Source: Gammaproteobacteria bacterium (lineage in GTDB: Bacteria; Pseudomonadota; Gammaproteobacteria; Enterobacterales; Alteromonadaceae). Taken from it: 64,000 nt of DNA. How positions within the stretch are numbered: position 1 is the stretch's first letter; each line of letters begins with the position of its first letter. The stretch lies in contig JAFLDV010000020.1 in assembly GCA_017302255.1 (NCBI GenBank), positions 1 to 64,000 on the forward strand, read 5' to 3'. Both the position numbers and the translations under genes were made by a program. This document shows, in pieces, positions 19,013-28,842 of the stretch. The notes below the pieces were generated by a model. The model had not been told where the DNA came from. It made no database searches and saw nothing but the letters and a program-made list of their open reading frames with translations.

Positions 19013-20075
19013 CTTCGGTAGCCGCTTCATTATGCGCCTGCAATGCGTGATAGGTAGCTTTCACCATAGAAGCTAGTGGTATCGCAAAAAATACCCCCCA
19101 GAAGCCTAGGACTCCACCAAAAAACAACACGGCGATGATGATATAAAGTGGATGTAAATCAACCACTTCAGCAAAGAGTAAAGGGACTAAAATATAGGCA
19201 TCAATCGCTTGAATAATGCAATAAGCCAGCAAAAAGTAACCTGTTGCGGCAGTGGCTCCAAATTGCGAAAACGCCACCAGCACGACAGGGACAGTAACGA
19301 CAAATATTCCGACATAGGGAATGAGCACAGAACAACCGACCAATACTCCTAGTAACAAGGCATATTGCAAATCAAAAAAAACAAACAGCACATAGGTCGC
19401 AGCGCCAACCAAAAACAACTCCAGTAATTTGCCCCGCAAATACCCCATTATTTGGCCGTTCAGTTCTTGCCACCACTGCCGAAGGATGCGCCGTTCTGCG
19501 GGCAATAAAGCAATGATCTGATCAAGAAGTTGTTGTTTATCGTTGAGCATAAAAAGCACCATCATTGGCACTAAAACTAGGAACACTAGGATCCGCGCAA
19601 GGCCAGTGACTCCAGACCAACTAGTCGCAATCATCGCATCTGCCATCGCCAACATGCTGCTTTCGATTTTCACCATAAAGCTTTGGATCTGTTGCTCGCT
19701 GATAACGCCAGGGATGGTCTCCGGCAAACCCTGTAAATAATGTCTAGCGCGAGATAGAATTTGCGGACTTTCTGAGACTAAGGTTTGTCCCTGCTGCATG
19801 ATGACCGGTAACAGCGCTAACACCGCCAGCACCAACGCCAGGATCATAATACTGAGCATCAATGTCACCGCTATACTTCGGTGCATCCGCCATCTGACCA
19901 GCCACTGCACTGGCTTTTCGAGTAAATAGGCTAAGGTCAGAGCCACAATGACCGGCATCAACACATTAGTCCAAAGACTCAACACAGCAATAATAATTGC
20001 CATGACACTGAAGAAAACCCGATATTCGGGTGTTGAATACTGCTGAAGCAGACGGCTATACCAAGTGGAATTCAT
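19005..20075 (-). CDS. perM: AI-2E family permease, PerM-like
   Basis: A 356-residue membrane protein with about eight hydrophobic segments and the PF01594 pattern: N-terminal pairs (VFFSVMAIIIAVLSLWTNVLMPVIVALTLAYLLEKPVQWL), a central soluble region rich in Q and S, and C-terminal LLGVLVGCSVLIPYVGIFV, DLHPLYIIIAVLFFGGVLGFWGVFFAIP. In E. coli the orthologous position (perM next to bepA and yfgD) is the same, supporting the name. Transport function is not firmly established. The ATG at 20075 is preferred over an in-frame TTG at 20090 that lies too close to GAGG. Confidence 0.85.
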   Translation of the reverse strand: MNSTWYSRLLQQYSTPEYRVFFSVMAIIIAVLSLWTNVLMPVIVALTLAYLLEKPVQWLVRWRMHRSIAVTLMLSIMILALVLAVLALLPVIMQQGQTLVSESPQILSRARHYLQGLPETIPGVISEQQIQSFMVKIESSMLAMADAMIATSWSGVTGLARILVFLVLVPMMVLFMLNDKQQLLDQIIALLPAERRILRQWWQELNGQIMGYLRGKLLELFLVGAATYVLFVFFDLQYALLLGVLVGCSVLIPYVGIFVVTVPVVLVAFSQFGATAATGYFLLAYCIIQAIDAYILVPLLFAEVVDLHPLYIIIAVLFFGGVLGFWGVFFAIPLASMVKATYHALQAHNEAATEVT

Positions 20076-20270
20076 TGCGTTAAATCTCAAACCTCGTCAC
20101 TACAACTCTATGACAAAAAACAGAAAATTACATAGGTTCTGCTAGTTAATTCAACTATTCTCGTTAAATAATCAGCAAAACCACAAGATCACTGGCACTA
20201 GTGGCGAATAAAGGCATAAAATTAACTTATTGTGCGCTCAGTTCTAATGCAGGTCAGAGGCAGGTCACCC

Positions 20271-20939
20271 ATGAGTCAATCCGGCAATCGTTCTAAACTA
20301 CCGGCTAATCCGACACTGAAAGATATTAACTGGTACAAAAAGCAAATTAACTGGGGCGATTTACCGCCATTTTATCATATGGTGGCACAGTCGTTGGGTG
20401 AGTCCGAAGGCTTGCTGACCCACGGTTTTGACAATGCGGTTAAACGGATTATCGATAAGCGGAACTGGAATTTGAACCAGCTCGGCGGTCATATCGATGA
20501 TAACAACATCATTCACTGTGATAATAAACCTCGGTTAGCACTTTATCAGGTATTTACTGAGCGCGGATTTGAACTTCATGCGGTTCCATATGCCAAAGAT
20601 CAAGAAATTGACCAATACGTGAAAGGCAATCGCCTGATGGAATTCAATTTGTGGGACCCACTGAACATGCGTCTGATATTACGGGTCAACCAATTACATA
20701 AATTTATCGGCTTTTACTTTGAACATGGTGATGATGCTGACTTTGCGTTGATCTTGCATGCGCATAAAACAGTACATAACGTCATCCAGTTTCTGCAAGA
20801 GCATGTTCATGTAGTAAAAGTCTCTGGGGTGTCCATCCGCAGTTTCTTTGATACCCAAGAACGATTGGTTGGTGAAATAGATGCTGATGCCTTGCAGCTT
20901 TCAGCATTAAAATTAGGGTCTTCTGAGCAGAAAAAATAA
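20271..20939 (+). CDS. unrecognised cytosolic protein coupled to bepA
   Basis: A 222-residue protein I do not recognise. It has no signal peptide or membrane segment. It is rich in His, Asn and aromatic residues, with blocks such as NWYKKQINWGDLPPFYHMVAQ, DPLNMRLILRVNQLHKFIGFYF and FDTQERLVGEIDADALQL. The ATG at 20271 follows a GAGG/AGG run; an in-frame GTG 39 bases upstream is less likely. Its TAA overlaps the bepA ATG by one base, so translation is coupled. It occupies the space between perM and bepA. It may be a lineage-restricted conserved hypothetical. Confidence 0.7.
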   Translation: MSQSGNRSKLPANPTLKDINWYKKQINWGDLPPFYHMVAQSLGESEGLLTHGFDNAVKRIIDKRNWNLNQLGGHIDDNNIIHCDNKPRLALYQVFTERGFELHAVPYAKDQEIDQYVKGNRLMEFNLWDPLNMRLILRVNQLHKFIGFYFEHGDDADFALILHAHKTVHNVIQFLQEHVHVVKVSGVSIRSFFDTQERLVGEIDADALQLSALKLGSSEQKK

Positions 20940-22384
20940 TGATGTATCGATCGAAGTACGCCATCGCCACCTTGGTAATGGCCATGATGTTAGGTCAGCC
21001 GTCTCAGGCTGCCAATGAATTGCCAGATTTAGGAACTAACGCATTTTCTTCACTGACTCCTGAGAAAGAAAAAGTGATAGGCGATGTCATGATGCGCGAA
21101 ACGCTTGGGCGTTTGCCGATGGCACATGATCCGTTGTTAGATGAATACCTCAACACCTTGGGGCAACGATTAGTCGCCAAGGCGGAAGACGTTCGTTTTC
21201 CCTTCAATTTCTACTGGGTTAACAGTAAAGAAATTAACGCATTCGCGACACTAGGCGGCCATGTCGTATCGAATACAGGCACGCTCGCCGTTGCCGAAAC
21301 AGAAAGCGAATTTGCCTCGGTGATCTCGCATGAAATCACCCACATCACTCAGCGTCATATCGCCAGAGCCGTTGAAGCACGCTCGCAATCAGGCCCGTTA
21401 ACTATGGCAAGTTTGTTGGGCTCTATTCTATTGGCAACGGTGAACCCTGAAGCAGGTATGGCAGGGTTAATGGCGACGCAGGGCGCCGCCCAACAAAGCG
21501 CAATAAACTTTACGCGTAGTAATGAACAAGAGGCTGATCGGATTGGCTTGCAATTGTTAGTAAATGCCGGCTTTGATCCTTACGCTATGCCTGAGTTTTT
21601 CAACAAACTGAATGAAAAAACTCGTTTTGCGAACACGCAATTAGCTTTTTTGTATACTCACCCGCTATCTCAGGCGCGGATTGCCGACTCTCGAGTGAGA
21701 GCTCAGCAGTATCCGCAACGATTCATCGCTGATGGCAGTGATTTTCTACTGGCAAAAGCCCGCATTTTCGCGCGTTATCAGTTAAGTCCAAAAGACGCGC
21801 TTAGTTATTTCCAAAAACGCTTGCGCCAACCTGGAGGTAATACCAAAGCCAATCAATACGGCCTCGCCCTCGCCTTTTACGATACTGGCGATATGACCGG
21901 CGCAACCGAAGTGATTGAAGAGCTTTATAAACAAGCTCCAAATAACTTATTTTATATCGACGCTCGGACCGACATTTTGCTTGCGACCAATAAGGTTGAT
22001 GAAGCATTAGCAATGTTGGAAAAAGAATACCTCTTACGGCCTAATAACCAAGTCGTTACTCTTAATTATGCCAACGCCGCTATTAAAGCCAATTCTCATC
22101 GACTGGCACTGCATTTACTAAAGAGTTTGTTGTACTACAAAAACAACAACTATCTCGCGTATGAAATGCTTATTGAGGTCTATCGGCAAATGAACGACAT
22201 GGCAAAATACTACGAAGCCAAAGCCGATCTCTATTACTTACTCGCTATTTATCCAAAAGCTATTGATGAGCTAAATATGGCTCTCAACCAGTTAGCCAAT
22301 AATGATGAGTTGGAAAATCGACGATTAGAGTCGAAGAAAAAGCAATGGAAAACCGAATTTACTCGGTTAAAGCAACTTAATTAA
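20939..22384 (+). CDS. bepA: periplasmic M48 metalloprotease/chaperone BepA
   Basis: Zinc protease and chaperone that promotes LptD maturation and degrades stalled outer-membrane proteins. The 481 residues have a signal peptide (to about AAN), the zinc motif HEITH starting at His131 within FASVISHEITHITQRHIARAVE, and the third ligand region NEQEADRIGLQLLVNAGFDP. A TPR domain fills the C-terminal third (NNQVVTLNYANAAIKAN and similar repeats). Tandem ATGs start it at 20939. Followed by arsC, matching the bepA-yfgD order of E. coli. Confidence 0.95.
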   Translation: MMYRSKYAIATLVMAMMLGQPSQAANELPDLGTNAFSSLTPEKEKVIGDVMMRETLGRLPMAHDPLLDEYLNTLGQRLVAKAEDVRFPFNFYWVNSKEINAFATLGGHVVSNTGTLAVAETESEFASVISHEITHITQRHIARAVEARSQSGPLTMASLLGSILLATVNPEAGMAGLMATQGAAQQSAINFTRSNEQEADRIGLQLLVNAGFDPYAMPEFFNKLNEKTRFANTQLAFLYTHPLSQARIADSRVRAQQYPQRFIADGSDFLLAKARIFARYQLSPKDALSYFQKRLRQPGGNTKANQYGLALAFYDTGDMTGATEVIEELYKQAPNNLFYIDARTDILLATNKVDEALAMLEKEYLLRPNNQVVTLNYANAAIKANSHRLALHLLKSLLYYKNNNYLAYEMLIEVYRQMNDMAKYYEAKADLYYLLAIYPKAIDELNMALNQLANNDELENRRLESKKKQWKTEFTRLKQLN

Positions 22385-22393
22385 GAGGTTGAT

Positions 22394-22738
22394 TTGTTTA
22401 CTATCTACCACAACAATCGCTGTTCAAAAAGTAGAGAAGCTTTAGTATTTTTACAGCACAAAGGTGTCGAATTACAAGTGATTAATTACTTGGAAACACC
22501 ACCAACCGCTACTGAGCTTGCGACTATTTTGCAAAAACTTGGTTACAGTGCTCGCCAATTATTGCGGAGCAAAGAAGCTGAATATTTGCAATTCGGCTTA
22601 GATAATGCTGATTTGACCGATGCCCAGATCATTGCGGTGATGTGTCAATGTCCAAAACTCATTGAACGTCCAATCGTTGTGACTAAAGAACGCGCTGTTG
22701 TGGCACGTCCTACTGAATTATTACAGGATTTCTGTTAA
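22394..22738 (+). CDS. yfgD: ArsC/Spx-family arsenate reductase-like protein (YfgD)
   Basis: A 114-residue thioredoxin-fold protein with the ArsC active site HNNRCSKSREAL (Cys10) and the conserved basic/cis-Pro block ERPIVV near residue 91. YfgD-type proteins of the bepA locus are ArsC relatives whose arsenate activity is not established. The start is a TTG at 22394, nine bases after the bepA stop with AGAGG upstream; no in-frame ATG exists before the catalytic cysteine. Its stop and the wrbA ATG overlap (TTAATG). Confidence 0.9.
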   Translation: MFTIYHNNRCSKSREALVFLQHKGVELQVINYLETPPTATELATILQKLGYSARQLLRSKEAEYLQFGLDNADLTDAQIIAVMCQCPKLIERPIVVTKERAVVARPTELLQDFC

Positions 22739-23316
22739 TGCCAACAGTGCTGGTGTTGTATCACTCTCGCCATGGTTCAGTTCGCGCCTTGGCAGAAAAA
22801 ATAGCCATCGGAGTTGCGGCGACTGGTGCTGTTGCTATGGTGCGTACTGTCGCCAATTTTGAATCGCATGGCCCGCATGCCGACGATGCATTAAATCATC
22901 CAGTAGTGACCATTGCTGAACTGACCCAAGCCGACGCACTAGCTGTTGGCAGCCCAGTGCGATTCGGCCAAATGTCGGCAGAAATGAAGGCATTTTGGGA
23001 CCAAACCACTGCGGTATGGCTCAAAGGTCAACTCATCGATAAACCTGCAGGTGTCTTTACCTCGTCGTCCACGCAACATGGCGGGAATGAAGCAACCTTA
23101 TTAGGAATGATGTTACCGCTATTGCATCATGGCATGGTCATCGTTGGGCAACCATTTGATGCACCAGAACTACACCAAACACAAACTGGTGGTACGCCTT
23201 ACGGCCCAAGCCATGTCACTGGACTGGCCGACAACAAATTGTTAAGTTTACACGAACAACAACTGGCGATTGCCTTTGGTAAACGATTAGCGCAAATCGC
23301 AGGAAAATTAGCATGA
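22738..23316 (+). CDS. wrbA: NAD(P)H:quinone oxidoreductase, WrbA family
   Basis: Flavodoxin-like FMN enzyme that reduces quinones by two electrons. The 192 residues open with the FMN phosphate loop YHSRHGSVRALAEKIA. The middle carries ADALAVGSPVRFGQMSAEMKAFWDQT and VFTSSSTQHGGNEATLLGMMLPLLHHGM, both diagnostic of WrbA. It overlaps arsC by one base and the DUF2069 gene by four, forming the bepA-arsC-wrbA-DUF2069 operon. Confidence 0.93.
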   Translation: MPTVLVLYHSRHGSVRALAEKIAIGVAATGAVAMVRTVANFESHGPHADDALNHPVVTIAELTQADALAVGSPVRFGQMSAEMKAFWDQTTAVWLKGQLIDKPAGVFTSSSTQHGGNEATLLGMMLPLLHHGMVIVGQPFDAPELHQTQTGGTPYGPSHVTGLADNKLLSLHEQQLAIAFGKRLAQIAGKLA

Positions 23317-23741
23317 GCATTTTATTTGAACAGGAATTTCCATTAGCGCCAAGAACACGTATGTTGCTGCGGTTGGGGCAATTGGGCTATGCCATTTTAT
23401 TGGTCTTGATCCCACTTTGGGTCTTGTGGCTTGCGCCACCTGAACTCGGCAGTGCCAGAACTTTACTAATAATTTGGTGGGGACCGCTGTGGTTACCGCT
23501 CTGGGGGATCATCAAAGGCAAAGCTTATACTTTCGCTTGGGCCAATTTCATCGTGATGTGGTACTTTTTGCATAGTTTAACCACACTGTGGGTTGGCGAA
23601 GGGCTGAGCGTATGGCTCGCACTCATCGAGTTAGCCGCGGCTTCGCTGATGTTTTACGGCTGTACCTATTACGCTAAATTCCGCGGGCAAGAGCTTGGGC
23701 TGAAAATCCCAAAACTGAAAGATGATTTAGAACGATCTTAG
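23313..23741 (+). CDS. DUF2069 family inner-membrane protein
   Basis: A 142-residue protein with four hydrophobic segments (about residues 22-42, 50-68, 75-93, 98-118) and the DUF2069 features WWGPLWLPLWGIIKGKAYTFAWANFIVMWYFLHSL. Function unknown. Genes of this family usually follow wrbA, as here. The start overlaps the wrbA stop (ATGA). Confidence 0.88.
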   Translation: MSILFEQEFPLAPRTRMLLRLGQLGYAILLVLIPLWVLWLAPPELGSARTLLIIWWGPLWLPLWGIIKGKAYTFAWANFIVMWYFLHSLTTLWVGEGLSVWLALIELAAASLMFYGCTYYAKFRGQELGLKIPKLKDDLERS

Positions 23742-23759
23742 TCCCCCCACAATTGTTGC

Positions 23760-23799
23760 CGCTGGCATTTCAAATTTGTCGTTGGTATTTCAACTTTTC
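23760..23799. repeat. imperfect tandem repeat of 20 bases between convergent genes
   Basis: CGCTGGCATTTCAAATTTGT is followed directly by CGTTGGTATTTCAACTTTTC (15 of 20 positions equal), then a partial third copy CGTTAGCA. It lies between the ends of the DUF2069 gene and the solute-binding protein gene. Role unknown. Confidence 0.5.
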
Positions 23800-23806
23800 G
23801 TTAGCA

Positions 23807-24592
23807 CTATGGCTTTACTGGCACCGGCTGGTAAGGCTTTAGTTCTGAGACAAAAAATCCTTCACCAGTTAAACGACTAAAAGTTTGCAACAACTGCATT
23901 CTATACTCAGAACTTTGGCTAATTGCACAAAATACCGCTGAGGGCTCAGCCCAAAGCGGATCTGCGGCAAATTTAGTATCGAATCTTTGTGTTTTCATCA
24001 AGTCGCTATAAGTCAAATCGACAGTCATCACTGCATCCAATCGACCTTGCGCCAGTCGCTGTAGGTTGCTCACTAGCGAGTGTGCATCATCGCGGATCAA
24101 CTGCTCTGATTTAAAGGCGGCATCAAGTTCTGGATAACGAAAGCCATGGTTGGTGCCCACGCGTTTTCGATACAAATCCATAATCGAGCGGATTGGCGGT
24201 GAATCTTGTCTTCTAATCACTAATTGTTGGGTGTAAAAAAGTGGGCCTGTCCAATCAAACTGGGCAGCATCGGCAACCCATTCTGGACTCAGAAAACAAG
24301 CGACATCAGCTTTACCTCGGCTAAGCCAAGGCTCAACTCTAGCCCTAGGAACATCCAAATATTCCACTTGCCCGCGCATGCGAGCGGCAACTTCATCAAG
24401 TAGATGTTTACTAATGCCACCAGATAATTTGCCATCCACTGAAAAAAAAGCGTATGGCGCGGTATTACTTTCACTAACAACTGCGCGAATAATTGGCCCT
24501 GATACCCTAACCTCGGGCTCGGTACTTTTAACTGAGCAGCAAAAAACACTGCAAAAGCAACCGATGGAAAGCGCTCGACGCTTGGTTATCAT
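23807..24592 (-). CDS. periplasmic solute-binding protein (SBP_bac_3 family), orphan
   Basis: A 261-residue exported protein. The N-terminal segment (LSIGCFCSVFCCSV) is a signal sequence unusually rich in cysteine; a lipoprotein signal cannot be excluded. The binding-protein fold is visible in APYAFFSVDGKLSGGISKHLLDEVAARMRGQVEYLDVPRARVEPWLSRGKADVACFLSPEW. No transporter genes adjoin it, as with the other family member at 18.2 kb. Ligand unknown. Confidence 0.78.
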   Translation of the reverse strand: MITKRRALSIGCFCSVFCCSVKSTEPEVRVSGPIIRAVVSESNTAPYAFFSVDGKLSGGISKHLLDEVAARMRGQVEYLDVPRARVEPWLSRGKADVACFLSPEWVADAAQFDWTGPLFYTQQLVIRRQDSPPIRSIMDLYRKRVGTNHGFRYPELDAAFKSEQLIRDDAHSLVSNLQRLAQGRLDAVMTVDLTYSDLMKTQRFDTKFAADPLWAEPSAVFCAISQSSEYRMQLLQTFSRLTGEGFFVSELKPYQPVPVKP

Positions 24593-24780
24593 GCAAAAGC
24601 CTCATTAAAATATTAAGTTAGACAACAACTCGTTATTTCAATATAGCAACTAACCAGCAAACGGAACAGCAAAGCAGCGTAAAGACTATCCAGCATTTCA
24701 TTTGATTATTCGAAATCTATCGCGATCTAACCGTTGATACCAAGCGTATAAACCATAGATGTTGTGATACCGGAGAGAAT

Positions 24781-25365
24781 ATGTCGCTCGAAATTGCTTT
24801 ATTCCCGCTCAGTCAGATTGTGTTGCCCGAAGGTGTTATGCAACTGCGGGTTTTTGAGCCACGTTACCAAAGATTGGTTAGAGAAGCAGGAAAGCGGCCT
24901 TTTGCCAGCGCGTTGCTTAATCCCTTTGTACAACAAAAGCACCCACAGCGTATTTACCCAACAATCACGCAAGTGCAAATTTGTGATTTTAGTCAATTAG
25001 ATGACGGCATGCTTGGCATTACCATTCAGGGAACTCAGCGGTTACAGATCATTGAACGTTGGCAAGAAGATGACGGCCTTCACGTTGCAAAAGCAGAAGT
25101 ACTGCCTAATTGGCCTGAATCGAAATTGACTGCTGATGAATTGGTTCTTTCAGCACAACTGGCAGAAGTTTTTGCGCAAAATCCACAATTAAAACAGCTA
25201 TACCCGGATTTCAAATCGCACAACGGTTGTTGGACCGCTCAACGCTGGTTGGAAATTCTTACTATGCAACCGCCGCTTAAGCATCAGTTGATTGCGGCAA
25301 CCGACAGCCAACCGGCGATTGCCATGTTATTGCAATGGCTACAAGAACAGACACCACCGAATTAA
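24781..25365 (+). CDS. LON peptidase substrate-binding domain protein
   Basis: A 194-residue stand-alone version of the Lon N-terminal domain (PF02190): LEIALFPLSQIVLPEGVMQLRVFEPRYQRLV at the start and GMLGITIQGTQRLQIIERWQEDDGLHVAKAEVL. There is no AAA+ or protease domain, so it cannot be a protease by itself. Its role is unknown. GGAGAG lies just before the ATG. The 3' end overlaps queE by four bases on the opposite strand. Confidence 0.9.
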   Translation: MSLEIALFPLSQIVLPEGVMQLRVFEPRYQRLVREAGKRPFASALLNPFVQQKHPQRIYPTITQVQICDFSQLDDGMLGITIQGTQRLQIIERWQEDDGLHVAKAEVLPNWPESKLTADELVLSAQLAEVFAQNPQLKQLYPDFKSHNGCWTAQRWLEILTMQPPLKHQLIAATDSQPAIAMLLQWLQEQTPPN

Positions 25366-26027
25366 TTGATCCCTAGGTATTTGTGCACTTGCACGCTTAG
25401 CCGCCAGTTATGCTGCTTGCACATTTCGATGGCCAACTGAGTAGCTTTTGCTTTTTGCGAAATTGGCTGTAAGTAAACAAGTTTATTTGTTAAATCAAGG
25501 CCTTTTAGTAGCTCAAGTAGCTCTTCGATATGTTTTTCCATGGCTACAGGGTGCTTGATTTCATTCGCGCGAATGAGTGCACTTTGCAGCACGGCATACC
25601 CGCCTTTCATATTAACTTTAGGCGACACTGTAACCCAGGTTGTTGCTGGCGCAAGAATTTCAAAAGTGCCACTGGTCTCAATTTGGGTTGAGAAACCCTC
25701 ATGATGCAGTAGATCACAAAGTGGATTTAAATCATATAAACAAGGCTCGCCACCTGTGATCACAACATGTCTTGCTCGATAACCTTGGTTGCGGATCAAC
25801 TGTAAGAGACCTTGCGCATCGCAATCAGCAAAGTGCTCAGAATCAGCCTTCTTGCGCGCAGTATCGCCAAGTTGAATGAGTAAATCAGTGTTGATTTCCC
25901 AAGTATGTTTAGTGTCACACCAAGCGCAACCAACTGGACATCCCTGCAGGCGAATAAAGATCGCTGGAGTGCCGGTATAACTGCCTTCGCCTTGGATTGT
26001 TTCGAATATTTCGTTTACTTTATACAC
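25362..26027 (-). CDS. queE: 7-carboxy-7-deazaguanine synthase
   Basis: Radical-SAM enzyme that makes 7-carboxy-7-deazaguanine in preQ0/queuosine biosynthesis. The 221 residues begin [19 protein letters not shown]; the cluster motif is Cys30-x3-Cys34-x2-Cys37 (CPVGCAWC), the QueE pattern. [14 protein letters not shown] is the SAM-binding GGE region. The start codon is GTG with AAGGA upstream. It diverges from queC across 87 bases. Confidence 0.95.
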   Translation of the reverse strand: MYKVNEIFETIQGEGSYTGTPAIFIRLQGCPVGCAWCDTKHTWEINTDLLIQLGDTARKKADSEHFADCDAQGLLQLIRNQGYRARHVVITGGEPCLYDLNPLCDLLHHEGFSTQIETSGTFEILAPATTWVTVSPKVNMKGGYAVLQSALIRANEIKHPVAMEKHIEELLELLKGLDLTNKLVYLQPISQKAKATQLAIEMCKQHNWRLSVQVHKYLGIN

Positions 26028-26114
26028 GCTGAGTGGATTTCCTTTAGCATCTGGCGAAATTGCAGTACAATGCGCGCCCCAAATTTAGACACCATTATAA
26101 CGGGAGCTTGGCCA

Positions 26115-26771
26115 ATGCCGCAAAAAGTTGTTGTGATTTATTCCGGTGGTATGGATTCTTTCACAGTTTTACATAAAGCCATCCGCGACGGTCACGACGT
26201 CTATGCGCTGTCATTTAACTATGGTCAACGCCACGTGCGAGAGTTGGAATGCGCGAGCAAAGTTTGCGCAGAACTTGGCATAAACCATAAAGTTGTTGAT
26301 ATTTCAGCAATCAATCAACTAATTGGTGGTTCTAGTTTAACTTCCGATATCGAAGTCCCAGAGGGACATTATGCCGCGGATAATATGAAATCGACGGTTG
26401 TGCCAAACCGCAACATGATTTTGCTCTCGCTGGCTGTGGGTTATGCGGTGTCACTCGATGCGAATGCCGTTTATTACGGCGCACATTCCGGCGACCACTT
26501 TATTTATCCTGATTGCCGTCCAGAATTTGTGCAGAAAATGCATGATGTTTGTCAAATCGCTAACTATGAACCAGTAGCAATCGTCAGCCCTTATTTAAAA
26601 GAAACCAAGATCGAAATTCTGCGTGATGGTTTAGCAATGGGACTGGATTACAGTAAAACCTGGACCTGCTACAACGGTCGCGAAAAAGCTTGTGGAAAAT
26701 GCGGTTCTTGCCAAGAACGCTTGGAAGCTTTCACGCTGAATAACGCGACCGATCCACTGCCGTACGAATAA
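26115..26771 (+). CDS. queC: 7-cyano-7-deazaguanine synthase
   Basis: ATP-dependent enzyme converting 7-carboxy-7-deazaguanine to preQ0. From the ATG at 26115 it has 218 residues with the PP-loop [13 protein letters not shown]. The C-terminal zinc site is [22 protein letters not shown] (four Cys). In-frame codons extend far upstream across queE but lack family similarity. It pairs with queE; other queuosine genes are not in the window. No preQ1 riboswitch was seen in the short divergent region. Confidence 0.96.
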   Translation: MPQKVVVIYSGGMDSFTVLHKAIRDGHDVYALSFNYGQRHVRELECASKVCAELGINHKVVDISAINQLIGGSSLTSDIEVPEGHYAADNMKSTVVPNRNMILLSLAVGYAVSLDANAVYYGAHSGDHFIYPDCRPEFVQKMHDVCQIANYEPVAIVSPYLKETKIEILRDGLAMGLDYSKTWTCYNGREKACGKCGSCQERLEAFTLNNATDPLPYE

Positions 26772-26861
26772 TTTAGTTGCAATTGGGTGCTTGCCAAACA
26801 AACCGTTGGTAGAGCGCCTGACTGCAAGACTTCTCTCTAGACCGCCCTAGCCCATATAAAA

Positions 26862-26894
26862 AAACCGCAGTTGCATATAGTGCTACTGCGGTTT
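26862..26894 (-). terminator. intrinsic terminator between convergent queC and cysB
   Basis: Ten-pair stem AAACCGCAGT/ACTGCGGTTT with a 13-base loop. On the minus strand it continues into seven T residues, the better terminator orientation, serving cysB; it may also stop queC transcripts. Confidence 0.8.
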
Positions 26895-26939
26895 CGTGTT
26901 ATTGCGGTTTCTTGCCTAACAAGTATCAGATACTTAAAC

Positions 26940-27920
<981 letters not shown>

Positions 27921-28079
27921 TCAGGTTTCCGTTATTGACTTATGATTAACCATAGGCTCGATGCAATGATTTATTCCATTAAATCATATTTCTACGCTAA
28001 GGTATAACAAATAGTAGCAAAAACGCACCGTTTTGCCAGTAACCAAAATTACCCTTTTGCCGAGAGGACAACTACTGCT

Positions 28080-28766
28080 GTGGAACATCCAGAAATAGAT
28101 TTTGCGACTGTACTAGCGTCTGCAGTACATGACATGAAGAACTCGCTGTGTATGTTGATTCAATCCATGGAATCGCTGCAACAGGATTTAGCACCACACT
28201 CCATCAGCGCTTCGCAAGAGCTAGCGCGAATTCATTATGAAGCAAGTCGGCTTAATACCAACCTCCTGCAGTTATTGTCGTTATATCGCATTGAAAAAGA
28301 TCAGTTGCCGCTGCATCTTGATGAATATCCTATAGATGACATTCTAGATGAAATTTTAGTTAAAAATCAGATTTACAGCGAGCAAAAGGCAATTGCGATT
28401 CAGGTTGAGTGTGACCGGCATTTAAGTTGGTTTTTAGATAACGACCTAGTGAGCAACTTGCTGAATGATATTTTTGTGAATGCGTTACGATATTCAAAAT
28501 CGAAATTGCTGCTCAAAGCAGCTGTTCATGCCGAACAGATTTGTTTCGAAATTCATGACGATGGCGATGGTTACCCCGAATTTATGCTCGAAAATGCTGT
28601 CGAACAGATGAATAATCTCAATTTAGCCGCAGGAAGAACCGGACTCGGCCTGTTTTTTGCACATTTAATTGCTGTTGCCCACCAAAATAAAGGCAAACAC
28701 GGTCGGATCGAACTGCGTAATGGTGGCGCATACGGTGGCGGGGTTTTTCGCTTATGGCTACCATAA
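28080..28766 (+). CDS. compact sensor histidine kinase lacking a sensor domain
   Basis: A 228-residue kinase with no membrane segment or recognisable input domain. The H-box is near the start (VHDMKNSL, His17). The HATPase domain has an N-box (LLNDIFVNALRYSKSK), G1 (DDGDGYPEFM) and G2 (RTGLGLFFAHLIA). The start is GTG at 28080 with GAGAGG somewhat far upstream; later starts would lose the phospho-acceptor His. No response regulator gene is in the window, so its partner is unknown. It is followed after 76 bases by a membrane-anchored coiled-coil protein. Confidence 0.88.
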   Translation: MEHPEIDFATVLASAVHDMKNSLCMLIQSMESLQQDLAPHSISASQELARIHYEASRLNTNLLQLLSLYRIEKDQLPLHLDEYPIDDILDEILVKNQIYSEQKAIAIQVECDRHLSWFLDNDLVSNLLNDIFVNALRYSKSKLLLKAAVHAEQICFEIHDDGDGYPEFMLENAVEQMNNLNLAAGRTGLGLFFAHLIAVAHQNKGKHGRIELRNGGAYGGGVFRLWLP

Positions 28767-28842
28767 GTAAACTCAGGCAATAATTGGTAATTTCTCAAAT
28801 TTCTGTTTAATATGCAGTGGTAATACCTATTTTGAGGTTTTG

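Noticed and set aside
25905-26114. Long N-terminal extension of QueC reaching back over queE
   Set aside because: It lies antisense to the queE coding region, lacks QueC similarity, and ATG 26115 starts exactly at the conserved PP-loop region.
26028-26114. preQ1 riboswitch between queE and queC
   Set aside because: The 87-base gap shows no aptamer-like hairpin with the A-rich tail; both genes already have ordinary start contexts.
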